A stretch of DNA of 35,014 bases from Candidatus Roizmanbacteria bacterium RIFCSPLOWO2_01_FULL_40_14. Lineage in GTDB: Bacteria > Patescibacteriota > Microgenomatia > GCA-001788215 > 2-01-FULL-40-14. Both the position numbers and the translations under genes were made by a program. Of this stretch, positions 1 to 7,103 are shown piece by piece. Numbering within the stretch: the first letter of the stretch is position 1; every line of letters begins with the position of its first letter. Location of the stretch: assembly GCA_001788215.1 (NCBI GenBank), contig MGAO01000043.1, positions 29,176-64,189 on the forward strand, given 5' to 3'. A model generated the notes under the pieces. The model was not told the origin of the DNA. It did not search any database and worked only from the letters and a program-made list of their open reading frames with translations.

Positions 1-1075
1 TTCCTAAATGGCCGCACGGACAGGGATTTGCTGCTGCTATCAGAATAAACTGCGCCGGATAGGTTACTTGTCCGGCTGCACGCGCTATGGAAACAATACC
101 GTCCTCTAAAGGCTGACGCAGCGCTTCGAGAACAGTTCGAGGAAATTCGGGCAACTCGTCCAAAAATAATACGCCTCGATGCGCCAATGAAATTTCACCC
201 GGCATGGGATTACTCCCACCGCCAATAAGTCCAATTCGAGAAGTGGTATGGTGAGGTGATCTAAACGGGCGTGATTTTACGACAGATTCACCGGGAGGTA
301 AATTTCCCGTAATTGAATATATCTTGGTCACTTCAAGCGCTTCCAACTCAGTAAGCGTGGGGAGAATAGAGGGAAATGCGCGCGATAACATCGTTTTACC
401 GGCCCCGGGAACTCCTTTCAGTAGGACATTATGTCCACCCGCTGCTGCTATCTCGAGTCCCCGTTTCGCCTGTTCTTGCCCTTTTACATCTGCCATATCA
501 AATACTGCATGCGTCTCTGTTTGAAGGGATGAAAATAAAATATGCGGCTCAGATGATATTTCAATAGTATTGGTCAAATAGCCGAATATTGTTAAGAGCG
601 AATCAAATCCGAATATTGAAATACCGGATATAATCGCCGCCTCTTTTGCATTTGATTTCGGCAGAAATAGCCGTTTGAATTTTTTCTCTCGTGCCATAAT
701 AGCAAGAGGCAATACGCCATTGGTATGCCGTACCGTTCCATCAAGAGATAATTCACCAATAACAATAGCGTCTGAAGTATCTGCGGCCAGTTGTTCAGAA
801 GCGAGCAATATTCCCAACGCAATAGGTAAATCATAGGAGGGGCCTGCCTTCGGGAGATCTGCAGGTGCTAGATTAACAATGATACGATACGCGGGGAACT
901 CAGCATTAATATTTAAAATGGCTGATCGGACACGTTCTTTTGCTTCTGAAACCGCTTTGTCGGGAAGACCGACGATCGTGAAAGAAGGAAGACCTTTTTT
1001 AATTACCGTTACTTCGACTTCAACAGGGACCGCGGTAAGTCCCACTATTGCTCCCGATGTTACTTTAGCAATCAT
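1..1075 (-). CDS. comM: ComM/YifB-like Mg-chelatase-type AAA+ ATPase, 3' end cut by window
   Basis: An open frame of 358 codons starts at ATG 1075 (protein begins [13 protein letters not shown]) and runs off the window edge. The first ~140 residues match the ChlI-like N-terminal domain of YifB/ComM. The AAA+ module follows, with Walker A GVPGAGKT near residue 222, Walker [12 protein letters not shown] near residue 302, and the family motif ANPCPCG near residue 347, just before the cut. Known ComM proteins are hexameric helicases that promote branch migration during natural transformation. That role is known for the family; activity in this organism is inferred. The C-terminal domain is outside the window. 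No frameshift is seen in the visible part. Confidence 0.9.
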   Translation of the reverse strand, partial: MIAKVTSGAIVGLTAVPVEVEVTVIKKGLPSFTIVGLPDKAVSEAKERVRSAILNINAEFPAYRIIVNLAPADLPKAGPSYDLPIALGILLASEQLAADTSDAIVIGELSLDGTVRHTNGVLPLAIMAREKKFKRLFLPKSNAKEAAIISGISIFGFDSLLTIFGYLTNTIEISSEPHILFSSLQTETHAVFDMADVKGQEQAKRGLEIAAAGGHNVLLKGVPGAGKTMLSRAFPSILPTLTELEALEVTKIYSITGNLPPGESVVKSRPFRSPHHTTSRIGLIGGGSNPMPGEISLAHRGVLFLDELPEFPRTVLEALRQPLEDGIVSIARAAGQVTYPAQFILIAAANPCPCGHLG

Positions 1076-1125
1076 TGAAAAAAGTATATCAAAAAATTGA
1101 ATGGAAAATCGATATCAAAAGCGTA

Positions 1126-1392
1126 CTACTTTTCTTTCGTCTTTTGATACCACGTAAAAAGATCGGCGGCTGGTTTATTGATTTCGGGTAATATCTTTAG
1201 TAATTTATTCCGAATAGAAAGGGATGTTATTTCTTTCTCTCCTTGTGACGTTAGCCATTCGTTAATTCTGCTGACGACCTGTTTTGTTTGTTCACTGGTC
1301 AGACCCGCTGCTCCCATGACCCGCGCTATTTTAACTTCACTAAATAGTTCCTTCGATCCATCTCGTTTTATAACAATATATTTTTCCATCAT
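1126..1392 (-). CDS. Small ATP-cone domain protein
   Basis: The 88-residue protein (starting MMEKYIVIKRDGSKELF) is almost entirely one ATP-cone domain, the nucleotide-sensing module of NrdR and class I/III ribonucleotide reductases. The pattern 'ivIKRDGSkElFs..Ki' followed by a helical half is typical. It lacks the NrdR zinc ribbon and any reductase domain, so it is a stand-alone ATP-cone. Two ATG codons are adjacent (1392 and 1389); AGGA lies just upstream. It lies between comM and divergent rnpB. Whether it regulates nucleotide metabolism by binding another protein or DNA is unknown. Confidence 0.75.
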   Translation of the reverse strand: MMEKYIVIKRDGSKELFSEVKIARVMGAAGLTSEQTKQVVSRINEWLTSQGEKEITSLSIRNKLLKILPEINKPAADLFTWYQKTKEK

Positions 1393-1473
1393 CCTATCCT
1401 ACCAAATAACAAATAATAGAACAATAAGACTCACCCGCATATTCTCTTTCGAGCTGAGCGGGTTGATATAATT

Positions 1474-1482
1474 TGATATACT
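1474..1482 (+). promoter_or_regulatory. Extended -10 promoter of rnpB
   Basis: TGATATACT is an extended -10 element (TGN plus TATACT). The first paired base of RNase P RNA helix P1 lies at 1489, seven bases downstream, where transcription should start. No good -35 hexamer is seen, as is usual for extended -10 promoters. Confidence 0.6.
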
Positions 1483-1488
1483 ACACAT

Positions 1489-1876
1489 GAGGATACCGGA
1501 TAATCACCCGCTCAGGATTAGGCACTCTGTGCCTAGCTCTGAGCGGGAGGAAAGTCCAGACAGCATGAATATGTGGGGTGGCGACGTAAGTCGCCTAGTC
1601 GTAAGACAGGGTGTCCCACTCAGGAAACTGAGCGGGGACAGATACTGAATTAACCGTATCTGAGAGCCATAGAGACGAGCTAGATCCTAAACCTTCCGAT
1701 TCGGAGGACACGGAACTAGAATGTGAGACGATAGCAATCCCACCCGCTGCAACCACCGATCGGCTCGTCATACCGTTTGCATATTCCGGAAGAGCCAAAG
1801 CTTGTGGGCATAGACAAATGATTATTTATCCTGAGTTTATCGAAGGAAAAACAGAATCTGGCTTACGAGTATCCTC
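1489..1876 (+). ncRNA. rnpB: RNase P RNA (catalytic RNA of ribonuclease P)
   Basis: The ends pair as helix P1: GAGGATAC at 1489-1496 with GTATCCTC at 1869-1876. P2/P3 forms a strong hairpin (CCCGCTCAG ... CTGAGCGGG, 1508-1547). It is followed by the universal core GAGGAAAGTCC, and near the 3' end by ACAGAATCTGGCTTA (1850-1864), the conserved 3' core. Total length is about 388 nt, normal for bacteria. The RNA matures tRNA 5' ends. Just before the 3' core, the segment 1829-1847 (TCCTGAG ... CGAAGGA) resembles a dispersed repeat found elsewhere in the window, suggesting that one peripheral hairpin was replaced by repeat sequence. Confidence 0.93.
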
Positions 1877-1877
1877 T

Positions 1878-1926
1878 AGAGATTCTTTCCAAACTGAAAA
1901 CTTTGAAGTTTGGAATTAGAATCTCT
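1878..1926 (+). repeat. 18-bp hairpin immediately after rnpB
   Basis: 1878-1895 pairs perfectly with 1907-1926, apart from a two-base bulge (TT at 1916-1917), leaving an 11-nt loop. It starts two bases after the last P1 base of RNase P RNA. No T-run follows, so it is not a normal intrinsic terminator. It could be a processing signal, a remnant of a miniature element, or part of a further RNA. Confidence 0.7.
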
Positions 1927-2009
1927 TGAGTCCTTCCGAAATGAGTACTTCAGCAGCGTGGACGTAGACCACGGGCTGAACACGAATGAAGGAGGACACT
2001 TTACATCGA

Positions 2010-2127
2010 AAAGCCGAGTGCTAAGATATGGCGGGCAACATGATAATCCCAAATCTAATTCGAACGTGAGTAAAGTTGAGCATCTCCCAGAATAGAACAG
2101 AAAGCCGAGTGCTAAGATAGGACGGGC
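2010..2127. repeat. Direct repeat pair of 27 bp (2010-2036 and 2101-2127)
   Basis: Both copies begin AAAGCCGAGTGCTAAGATA and end CGGGC; 25 of 27 positions are identical and the offset is 91 bp. The second copy abuts the stop codon of the AI-2E permease gene (2133). The stretch 1877-2132 holds no convincing gene: the frames through it are low-complexity readings of the hairpin and these repeats. It may be a non-coding RNA downstream of rnpB or repeat debris. Confidence 0.7.
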
Positions 2128-2132
2128 TATAT

Positions 2133-3119
2133 TCAAGAACTTTTTTCAGGAGTATTCAGAGGTCGTATCGTTTCTTCAAATAATACTTGAAGACATACGA
2201 AAAAAGGAACGGCGAGAATCGCGCCGATAAATCCGGCCAGTCGCGCTCCAATAAGAATAGAAATAATACTCACCATGGGAGGAACGCCGACGGCACGTTT
2301 CATAACCAGCGGAACTGCTAAATGGTTTTCTATTTGTTGCACTATAAAATAAAGTAGTGCAACAGCGGCTGCTAACCATGGTGAAATCAACGATGCAACA
2401 ATAATAGCGGGAATAGCCGAAATGATTGGTCCTACCATGGGTACAATCTCAAGAAATCCGGCTAAAATAGCAAGAGGCAACGCAAAGTCTATGCGCAGTA
2501 ACACAAGACCAGTATATGTTAAGAGACCAATTAAAATCATCAACGAAATTTGACCGCGTGTCCAGGCACCGAGCCGGTCTTCAATTTTGAGCAGTACTTG
2601 CACAATACGCTCTTTATATTCTTCTCCGAGAAGATTTCTTAAAAATATGCGCAGATGACGTCGTTCAAGAAGCATATAAAAGGTGAGAGCAAAAAAGGTA
2701 AATACATTGACGAGCGATGAAACAATGCCGAACGTCGCTTTTACAATATTTCCTGAAAGTGAAGTGAGTTGATCAGTAAGCCGTGTCGGTGAAATATCAA
2801 TATACGGCGAAATATTTTCAATCACATTTCCAAGGACTAATACTAATCGTTCTGTTTCTCGTCCGAGTATGGGCGCAATGCCGGCTACGGTAAAAAAGAC
2901 AAAGGCTATCAATGCTGAATACACAATAAGAATTGCGACAATGCGCGGCATTTTGAAAGATTCTAGTGCGTCAACAGGTGCTCGTAAACCAGAAGCGGCA
3001 ATAACAGAGAGTGAAACCAGAAAAACTATCTCACGAATCTGGACAACAAGCCAGAGTAGCAGTAAAACTCCAATGGTAAAAAGAATTGTTTTATATGATA
3101 TTTCAACACGTTGCACCAT
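2133..3119 (-). CDS. AI-2E family transporter (PerM/TqsA-like permease)
   Basis: This is a 328-residue integral membrane protein, close to the usual family length (~340-370). Hydrophobic helices occur near residues 12-45, 60-85, 135-155, 195-225, 230-265 and 285-315. Family signatures include the N-terminal pair of helices ending in LRAPVDALE and the C-terminal block VPMVGPIISAIPAIIVA, then ENHLAVPLVMKRAVGVPP, typical of AI-2E/PerM proteins. Members export small molecules or ions (autoinducer-2 for TqsA, sodium/proton exchange for others), so the substrate cannot be named here. The gene is a single unit opposite to its neighbours. Confidence 0.88.
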   Translation of the reverse strand: MVQRVEISYKTILFTIGVLLLLWLVVQIREIVFLVSLSVIAASGLRAPVDALESFKMPRIVAILIVYSALIAFVFFTVAGIAPILGRETERLVLVLGNVIENISPYIDISPTRLTDQLTSLSGNIVKATFGIVSSLVNVFTFFALTFYMLLERRHLRIFLRNLLGEEYKERIVQVLLKIEDRLGAWTRGQISLMILIGLLTYTGLVLLRIDFALPLAILAGFLEIVPMVGPIISAIPAIIVASLISPWLAAAVALLYFIVQQIENHLAVPLVMKRAVGVPPMVSIISILIGARLAGFIGAILAVPFFVCLQVLFEETIRPLNTPEKSS

Positions 3120-3151
3120 GCCATACGTAGTTTAGATGAGAATGTGTATTT

Positions 3152-3181
3152 TTGCAAGCTGACAGCTTCGTCTGATACAAT
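3152..3181 (+). promoter_or_regulatory. Promoter for tRNA-Ser and downstream genes
   Basis: TTGCAA (3152-3157), an 18-bp spacer, and TACAAT (3176-3181). The tRNA begins at 3202. The promoter can also drive the MazG-like and NUDIX genes that follow without another clear promoter. Confidence 0.6.
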
Positions 3182-3201
3182 AGAGTAATCTGAAGGGTAA
3201 A

Positions 3202-3287
3202 GGAGGGTTGGCTGAGCGGTTCAAAGCGGCGGTCTCGAAAACCGTTCTCTCGTAAGAGAGGCACAGGTTCGAATCCTGTACCCTCCG
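3202..3287 (+). tRNA. tRNA-Ser(CGA)
   Basis: Acceptor stem GGAGGGT (3202-3208) pairs with ACCCTCC (3280-3286), with discriminator G at 3287. The anticodon loop CTCGAAA gives anticodon CGA. The long variable arm TTCTCTCGTAAGAGAG and T arm ACAGGTTCGAATCCTGT are standard for serine tRNA. CCA is not encoded, so it must be added by a tRNA nucleotidyltransferase. Confidence 0.95.
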
Positions 3288-3292
3288 CATTT

Positions 3293-3613
3293 ATGAAACT
3301 ATTGCGCGATTATCAAAAAGAGGTTGAAGAGCTAACAATTAAATTTAATTTTAATTGGTCAACATATGTTGAATTTATTCATTTAGTAGAAGAGGTTGGA
3401 GAACTCGGAGAAGCTTTAACTGTTCATCACGGCGACAGACAAGAAGGGGATGGTCAACAAGCGTTAGCTGATCACAATGATATAGAGGAAGAAATTGGGG
3501 ATATACTGTTTACGCTGTTAGCGTTAACCAACCAGTTAAATATTGATTCATCAAATAGTCTTGAGAAAGCATTTAAAAGATATAAGGGAAAAATTATCAA
3601 ATCACAAAAATGA
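3293..3613 (+). CDS. MazG-like nucleotide pyrophosphohydrolase
   Basis: The 106-residue all-alpha protein has the metal-binding signature of the MazG/dUTPase-like NTP pyrophosphohydrolases: EE..E at residues 33-37 (EEVGELGEAL) and E..D at residues 67-70 (EEIGDILFTL). Such enzymes cleave NTPs or dNTPs to NMP plus PPi, often for nucleotide-pool cleaning. The length fits a single-domain member rather than the tandem E. coli MazG. The gene starts six bases after tRNA-Ser and overlaps the NUDIX gene by four bases (ATGA), so the two are translationally coupled, probably as a small house-cleaning unit. The exact substrate is unknown. Confidence 0.85.
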   Translation: MKLLRDYQKEVEELTIKFNFNWSTYVEFIHLVEEVGELGEALTVHHGDRQEGDGQQALADHNDIEEEIGDILFTLLALTNQLNIDSSNSLEKAFKRYKGKIIKSQK

Positions 3614-4062
3614 AAAAAGAATTTTCAGCGGGAGGCATTGTATTCAAAAGATCAACAGATCAAAAGATCAAAGGAGCAAATATTCTTTGGTTAATCTGTC
3701 AGCATTCGCAACATAAAGGTTGGGTATTCCCGAAAGGATTGATCGGTGATTCAATTGACAATGAATCGCGTGAAGATACGGCTGTTCGTGAAGTAAAAGA
3801 AGAAACGGGGACTGATGCAGAGATTATAAGGCAATTGCCAACACCGATACAATACTGGTATCAACTTAAAGGTCAGAAAATATTTAAGACCGTTTATTTC
3901 TATCTCATGAAGCATCTCGGAGGAGATTTTAAAGATCGGGACCATGAAATGATGGATGTACGTTGGTCGACAGAAGAAGAAGTAAAAAAAACGTTAACCT
4001 ATGACAATGACAAGAAAGCGTTTGAAGAAGCATTGAAGATATTTCAACAATTGTCACCCTGA
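3610..4062 (+). CDS. NUDIX hydrolase
   Basis: The 150-residue protein has an exact Nudix box (G-x5-E-x7-RE-V-x-EE-x-G-T): GDSIDNE near residues 47-53, then REVKEETGT near residues 61-69. The N-terminus (KEFSAGGIVF) and 'GWVFPKG' resemble the Ap4A/diadenosine-type and MutT-like bacterial members. These enzymes hydrolyse nucleoside diphosphates linked to other moieties; the substrate here is not known. Its start overlaps the MazG-like gene. The stop codon lies inside a dispersed repeat (GTCACCCTGAG...CGAAGGATC, 4053-4077), so the last two or three residues come from repeat DNA. Confidence 0.92.
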   Translation: MKKEFSAGGIVFKRSTDQKIKGANILWLICQHSQHKGWVFPKGLIGDSIDNESREDTAVREVKEETGTDAEIIRQLPTPIQYWYQLKGQKIFKTVYFYLMKHLGGDFKDRDHEMMDVRWSTEEEVKKTLTYDNDKKAFEEALKIFQQLSP

Positions 4063-4077
4063 GCAAAACGAAGGATC
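4053..4077 (+). repeat. Dispersed CCTGAG...CGAAGGATC repeat, partial copy
   Basis: GTCACCCTGAG followed by CGAAGGATC has the same two blocks as the reverse complement of the repeat end at 29707-29738 and the piece at 1829-1847 inside rnpB. It supplies the NUDIX stop codon. Confidence 0.6.
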
Positions 4078-4103
4078 TATACAATTTTTGTTTTAATTTT
4101 TTC

Positions 4104-4176
4104 GTTCCCGTAGCTTAACTGGATAGAGTACAGCCCTCCGAAGGCTGTGATGCGAGTTCAACTCTCGCCGGGAACA
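4104..4176 (+). tRNA. tRNA-Arg(CCG)
   Basis: Acceptor GTTCCCG (4104-4110) pairs with CGGGAAC (4169-4175), discriminator A. Anticodon stem CAGCC/GGCTG with loop CTCCGAA gives CCG. The T arm GCGAGTTCAACTCTCGC is intact. CCA is not encoded (CCT follows the discriminator). Confidence 0.95.
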
Positions 4177-4196
4177 CCTGATATACTATGTCATCT

Positions 4197-4282
4197 GGAG
4201 AGGTGCGAGAACGGCTAATCGGTACGCCTGGAAAGCGTATGCCCTTCGGGGCTTGCAGGTTCGAGTCCTGTCCTCTCCGCCA
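4197..4282 (+). tRNA. tRNA-Ser(GGA) with encoded CCA
   Basis: Acceptor GGAGAGG (4197-4203) pairs with CCTCTCC (4272-4278), discriminator G. Anticodon loop CTGGAAA gives GGA. A long variable arm (TGCCCTTCGGGGCTT) confirms a class II serine tRNA. CCA at 4280-4282 is encoded, unlike the other tRNAs in this window. Confidence 0.95.
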
Positions 4283-4415
4283 GAAGCGATGCTGTCATCC
4301 TCAAACATACGAATAGATTGATATAAAGAGCTAATTACCTTTTTTATCATAAAATGTTAATCCTGCTCCAGTAATCTTTTTGGTGTTATTTAGCCTTAAA
4401 AAGTGTTCGAATCTC

Positions 4416-4434
4416 ACTCTCTTCGAGAGTTTTT
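4416..4434 (+). terminator. Intrinsic terminator after tRNA-Ser(GGA)
   Basis: ACTCTC-TTC-GAGAGT (4416-4430) is a perfect 6-bp stem with a 3-nt loop, followed by TTTT. It would end transcripts reading through the two tRNAs. The stretch 4283-4415 holds nothing else recognisable. Confidence 0.6.
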
Positions 4435-4452
4435 GAAGCTCATACGATGATT

Positions 4453-5234
4453 CTATAAATGCTCGTCCTTAACAACCTTGGGAAGATTATCCCAGATAGA
4501 TCGCCACATAAAAGTCATTAGGTCTACAATTTCCTTACTCTCAATAATTACCCCCATAAATGGTGTTTGCATCTTAAAGATCCATATTTTGGTTCCACAA
4601 ATTAATATGAGTGCTTCAAAATCGTTTCTTGGAGGAAGTAACTTAATTTCTCGAAAATCGGTATCGCTAGTTGCAGTTCTACTCCAATGAGAAGGGAATT
4701 TATTAGAGATTATATATATCTTTGAGTTTTTAATTTGTCTTCTATAGTGAGTTAATTTTCGTGTGAATACTTGATCTCCAATAAAGTTATAAAAATTTTC
4801 AACATCTCCTATTTGATAGGCGACATTATTATCTCGTAATGTTCTAAAAAAATCTTTTTTCAGATTCCATATATTTTCAGCCCTTCGTAAATTTCAATTT
4901 TCGATATATTGGCTTTATTGTTTATCACTGCTTTTAATTGAGGTACTATTGTTTCTAACTCTTTCTGACACTCGTGCCATTTCTCTTGATTAGTCTTGAC
5001 AATATCAATCAGTACATCAGGATCAACAGCTTTATATATTTTTTCTTTCTGAATCTTGCCTTCTGATAACAAACCTTTCTCTTTAAGATTAGAAACACAG
5101 GAATAGGTAGTTGTCCTTTTTATGCCTGCATTTTTTGCTAGGGTAGTAATAGTAACGGGCCCGTTTCTTAAAGCTACTATATATAACTTAGCCTCATTAT
5201 CGGTTAATCCAATTTTTTTAAGAATTTTCTTCAT
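4453..5234 (-). pseudogene. TrmB-family transcriptional regulator split by a single frameshift
   Basis: The N-terminal half (from ATG 5234, MKKILKKIGLTDNEAKLY...) is a TrmB winged helix: LTDNEAKLYIVALRNGPVT, then a recognition helix near KRTTTYSCVSNLKEKG. The frame reaches a stop after EGLKIYGI. In another frame, continuing without stops to TAG at 4453, lies a clean TrmB C-terminal effector domain (NLKKDFFRTLRDNN..., then KLLPPRNDFEALILICG and PFMGVIIESKEIVDL). The break is at the AAAA run at 4874-4877 (coding strand); restoring one A joins EGLK to NIWNLKKDFF. Intact, it would be ~261 residues, the usual length. Either a recent pseudogene, a sequencing/assembly error, or slippage at the A-run. 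As sequenced, the 124-residue product keeps only the DNA-binding part and linker helix. Confidence 0.85.
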
Positions 5235-5335
5235 AACGACGACGACTATCGTCAAAGAATGGTAAGTAAATTAGATTGTTATTATAACATAATTCTATTA
5301 TATACGAACTATTTTAGACGTATTATTAGAAGTTA

Positions 5336-5363
5336 TTGACTCACAGCAAGGAAAAAGTAAAAT
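5336..5363 (+). promoter_or_regulatory. Promoter of the VTT gene, close to its ATG
   Basis: TTGACT (5336-5341), 16-bp spacer, TAAAAT (5358-5363). The ATG follows after 10 bases with no Shine-Dalgarno site between, which predicts a leaderless or nearly leaderless mRNA. Confidence 0.55.
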
Positions 5364-5373
5364 AAGCATTCAT

Positions 5374-6033
5374 ATGCAAAAGACTAAACTCTTTTGGTAC
5401 GTATTAACTATCGCTCCAATACTCTTATTGGTTATCGGCTATTTGTATCCTAGTTCATTTTTCTCCAACCAGCAAAAACTGAGAAACTTTATTGTCTCTT
5501 TTGGGTCTATGGCACCTCTGGTTTTTATAACCATACAAATTATCCAAGCAGTTTTAACACCCATTAGTCACTATGTAGTTGGGCTATTAGGAGGGTTTAT
5601 GTTTGGTGTATGGCCAGGATTTTTATATAACTGGATCGGGAGAATGATTGGATCATTAATTGCATTTTATCTTGGCAGAAAGTTTGGAAGAAATATTGTT
5701 AAGCATGTTGTGAAGGAAAAAAATATAGATAAGTACGATAATTTTTTTGCAAAAGGAGCACTTGTCCTTTTTCTCATGTATTTTTTACCTGCATTTCCCG
5801 ACGATGAACTTTCTTATTTAGCTGGATTTTCTACTATGAAGGCACAAGTTTATATCCCTATTATGATGATTGGTCATGTTGGTGGTAGTTTGGGACTTGC
5901 CTATGCAGGAAACGGAATTTCTTACAAAGATCCATTATTTATTTTTCTGTCTCTAGTAACATTCTTGGGAGGGGCGGTTTTTGTCTTCAATTATAAAAAA
6001 TTACAGATCACTCATAGTATATATGATAAATAG
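5374..6033 (+). CDS. VTT/DedA-like (TVP38/TMEM64 family) membrane protein
   Basis: The 219-residue protein has about six hydrophobic segments: residues ~8-27, 45-65, 67-90, 95-105, 130-170 and 190-208. The VTT core is visible as GLLGGFMFGVWPGFLYNWIG, then GSLIAFYLGRKFGR, and later the re-entrant block FLMYFLPAFPDDELSYLAG. VTT/DedA proteins act in lipid scrambling, undecaprenyl-phosphate recycling or membrane homeostasis; which of these applies here is not known. It overlaps the next gene by 11 bases, so the two are likely co-expressed. It is divergent from the broken TrmB regulator gene, which may once have controlled it. Confidence 0.88.
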   Translation: MQKTKLFWYVLTIAPILLLVIGYLYPSSFFSNQQKLRNFIVSFGSMAPLVFITIQIIQAVLTPISHYVVGLLGGFMFGVWPGFLYNWIGRMIGSLIAFYLGRKFGRNIVKHVVKEKNIDKYDNFFAKGALVLFLMYFLPAFPDDELSYLAGFSTMKAQVYIPIMMIGHVGGSLGLAYAGNGISYKDPLFIFLSLVTFLGGAVFVFNYKKLQITHSIYDK

Positions 6034-6871
6034 AGAGCTGCTTACTCATGAAGATTTTCGTCCTCCATCGGAAGAATACGTGGAGGCAGTAAATAATTTT
6101 TTTGAAATAGAAAGTGATCAGGTGTTGAATTTTAATTTATTACCAAAGCGAATTCCTCTTCAAAAGCTTTGGCAAGAAGCTTTACCACTTATCGATCAAA
6201 ACCCTCAAGATAGGGAACTATACATTGGATGGGATTTAATTGATAGGAAACTTCAGATAACTGAAGTAACCGAAGGCTTAAAATACGAAGAAATTGTCCA
6301 AGATCCTATCCAAAAGAGCTTGAGTTTTCAAACAGGTGGAGAATTACAGCCGCTGAATACTCATTTAATAGATTTTCATACCCATCCTTTCGTTCCTGAT
6401 TTAGAGCGATCAACTCGTAAAAAACATTTACAAATTTATAGAATGCCACGATCTACTGTTTCTGACCTATTTGGTTTTTCTAAAGATTCAGGACGTCTTG
6501 CACGAGTAATAGTTGATATATCGCAAAGGAAAAATGAGAAAGTTGGTTCATCTTTCGTTGCAATGAAAACAACCGCTTCATGGAATACAAACCAGCCAGG
6601 ATGGCAGACTTATCTTTGGGAACTTCTGAATTCGGAATACTTGGGTCTCCCCATTCATATCCATGAAACCGTGGATGAAGTATTTTGTGGTCATCTTGTA
6701 ATTGAAAGAAGACTTCAGCCAGATGAACAATGGAGTAGAACAGCAGGTTTAGCAATTTACCGAGGGCTAGTTTGGGAAGATACTGACAAACCTCAGTATG
6801 CGATAAGATATGATGAATTTTATCGACGGCTTTTAGCCATGAAGAAAAGTAGGTTTTTCGGACTGTTATAA
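6023..6871 (+). CDS. Hypothetical protein with a JAMM/JAB-like motif
   Basis: A 282-residue soluble protein starting at ATG 6023 (MINRELLTHEDF). A longer TTG start at 5981 would overlap the VTT gene much more and is less likely. It has IDFHTHP at residues ~107-113, with an upstream ELYIGWDL and a downstream RSTVSDLFGF. This order matches the JAMM metalloprotease layout E...HxHP...S/TxxD, although the spacing between HTHP and TVSD (~22 residues) is longer than the usual ~10. JAMM enzymes are zinc isopeptidases or peptidases. No ubiquitin-like partner is visible. Assignment is tentative; the family of the rest of the protein was not recognised. Confidence 0.45.
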   Translation: MINRELLTHEDFRPPSEEYVEAVNNFFEIESDQVLNFNLLPKRIPLQKLWQEALPLIDQNPQDRELYIGWDLIDRKLQITEVTEGLKYEEIVQDPIQKSLSFQTGGELQPLNTHLIDFHTHPFVPDLERSTRKKHLQIYRMPRSTVSDLFGFSKDSGRLARVIVDISQRKNEKVGSSFVAMKTTASWNTNQPGWQTYLWELLNSEYLGLPIHIHETVDEVFCGHLVIERRLQPDEQWSRTAGLAIYRGLVWEDTDKPQYAIRYDEFYRRLLAMKKSRFFGLL

Positions 6872-6951
6872 AAATGAGTATTTTCTCAACTACAAAAAGT
6901 TTATTGTTTTAATATCTATATCAAGTTCTTTCGTTCAATTTAATTTTTTCG

Positions 6952-7054
6952 TATAATATCCTTGGGAGAAACCGTTGTACTTTGAGGTTAGAAATTGACT
7001 ATCTTTAGCTTCGTTATGCTCTGGGTAGGCAAGCATTATTTTGCAGACCCAAGG
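6952..7054 (+). promoter_or_regulatory. Promoter -10 and possible structured 5' leader of the MFS gene
   Basis: TATAAT at 6952-6957 is followed by a ~140-nt untranslated region before ATG 7104, unlike the very short leaders of neighbouring genes. CCTTGGG (6960-6966) can pair with CCCAAGG (7048-7054), closing a ~95-nt domain that includes GCAA/TTGC near 7029-7044. This could be a small RNA or riboswitch-like leader. I could not match it to a known class. Confidence 0.3.
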
Positions 7055-7103
7055 CAGGAAGTGTTCGAAACAAAGTGCATCCTCCCCGCAAGATTTACTC
7101 ATA

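Noticed and set aside
1876-2136. An 86-codon minus-strand open frame downstream of rnpB
   Set aside because: It reads through the 18-bp hairpin and both 27-bp direct repeats, has no family resemblance and no initiation signal; better explained as non-coding.
3640-3680. Tandem AAAGATCA-like units at the start of the NUDIX gene
   Set aside because: They code for an ordinary variable N-terminal loop, are short and imperfect, and do not resemble the GC-rich repeat family.
4395-4425. Possible tRNA remnant (GTGTTCGAATCTCAC resembles a T arm)
   Set aside because: The T stem does not pair well and no acceptor or anticodon arm is present upstream; only the terminator hairpin is supported.
6960-7060. 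Possible SRP RNA (4.5S-like) before the MFS gene
   Set aside because: The conserved SRP domain IV motif (CCGGAAGG...AGCAG) is absent.
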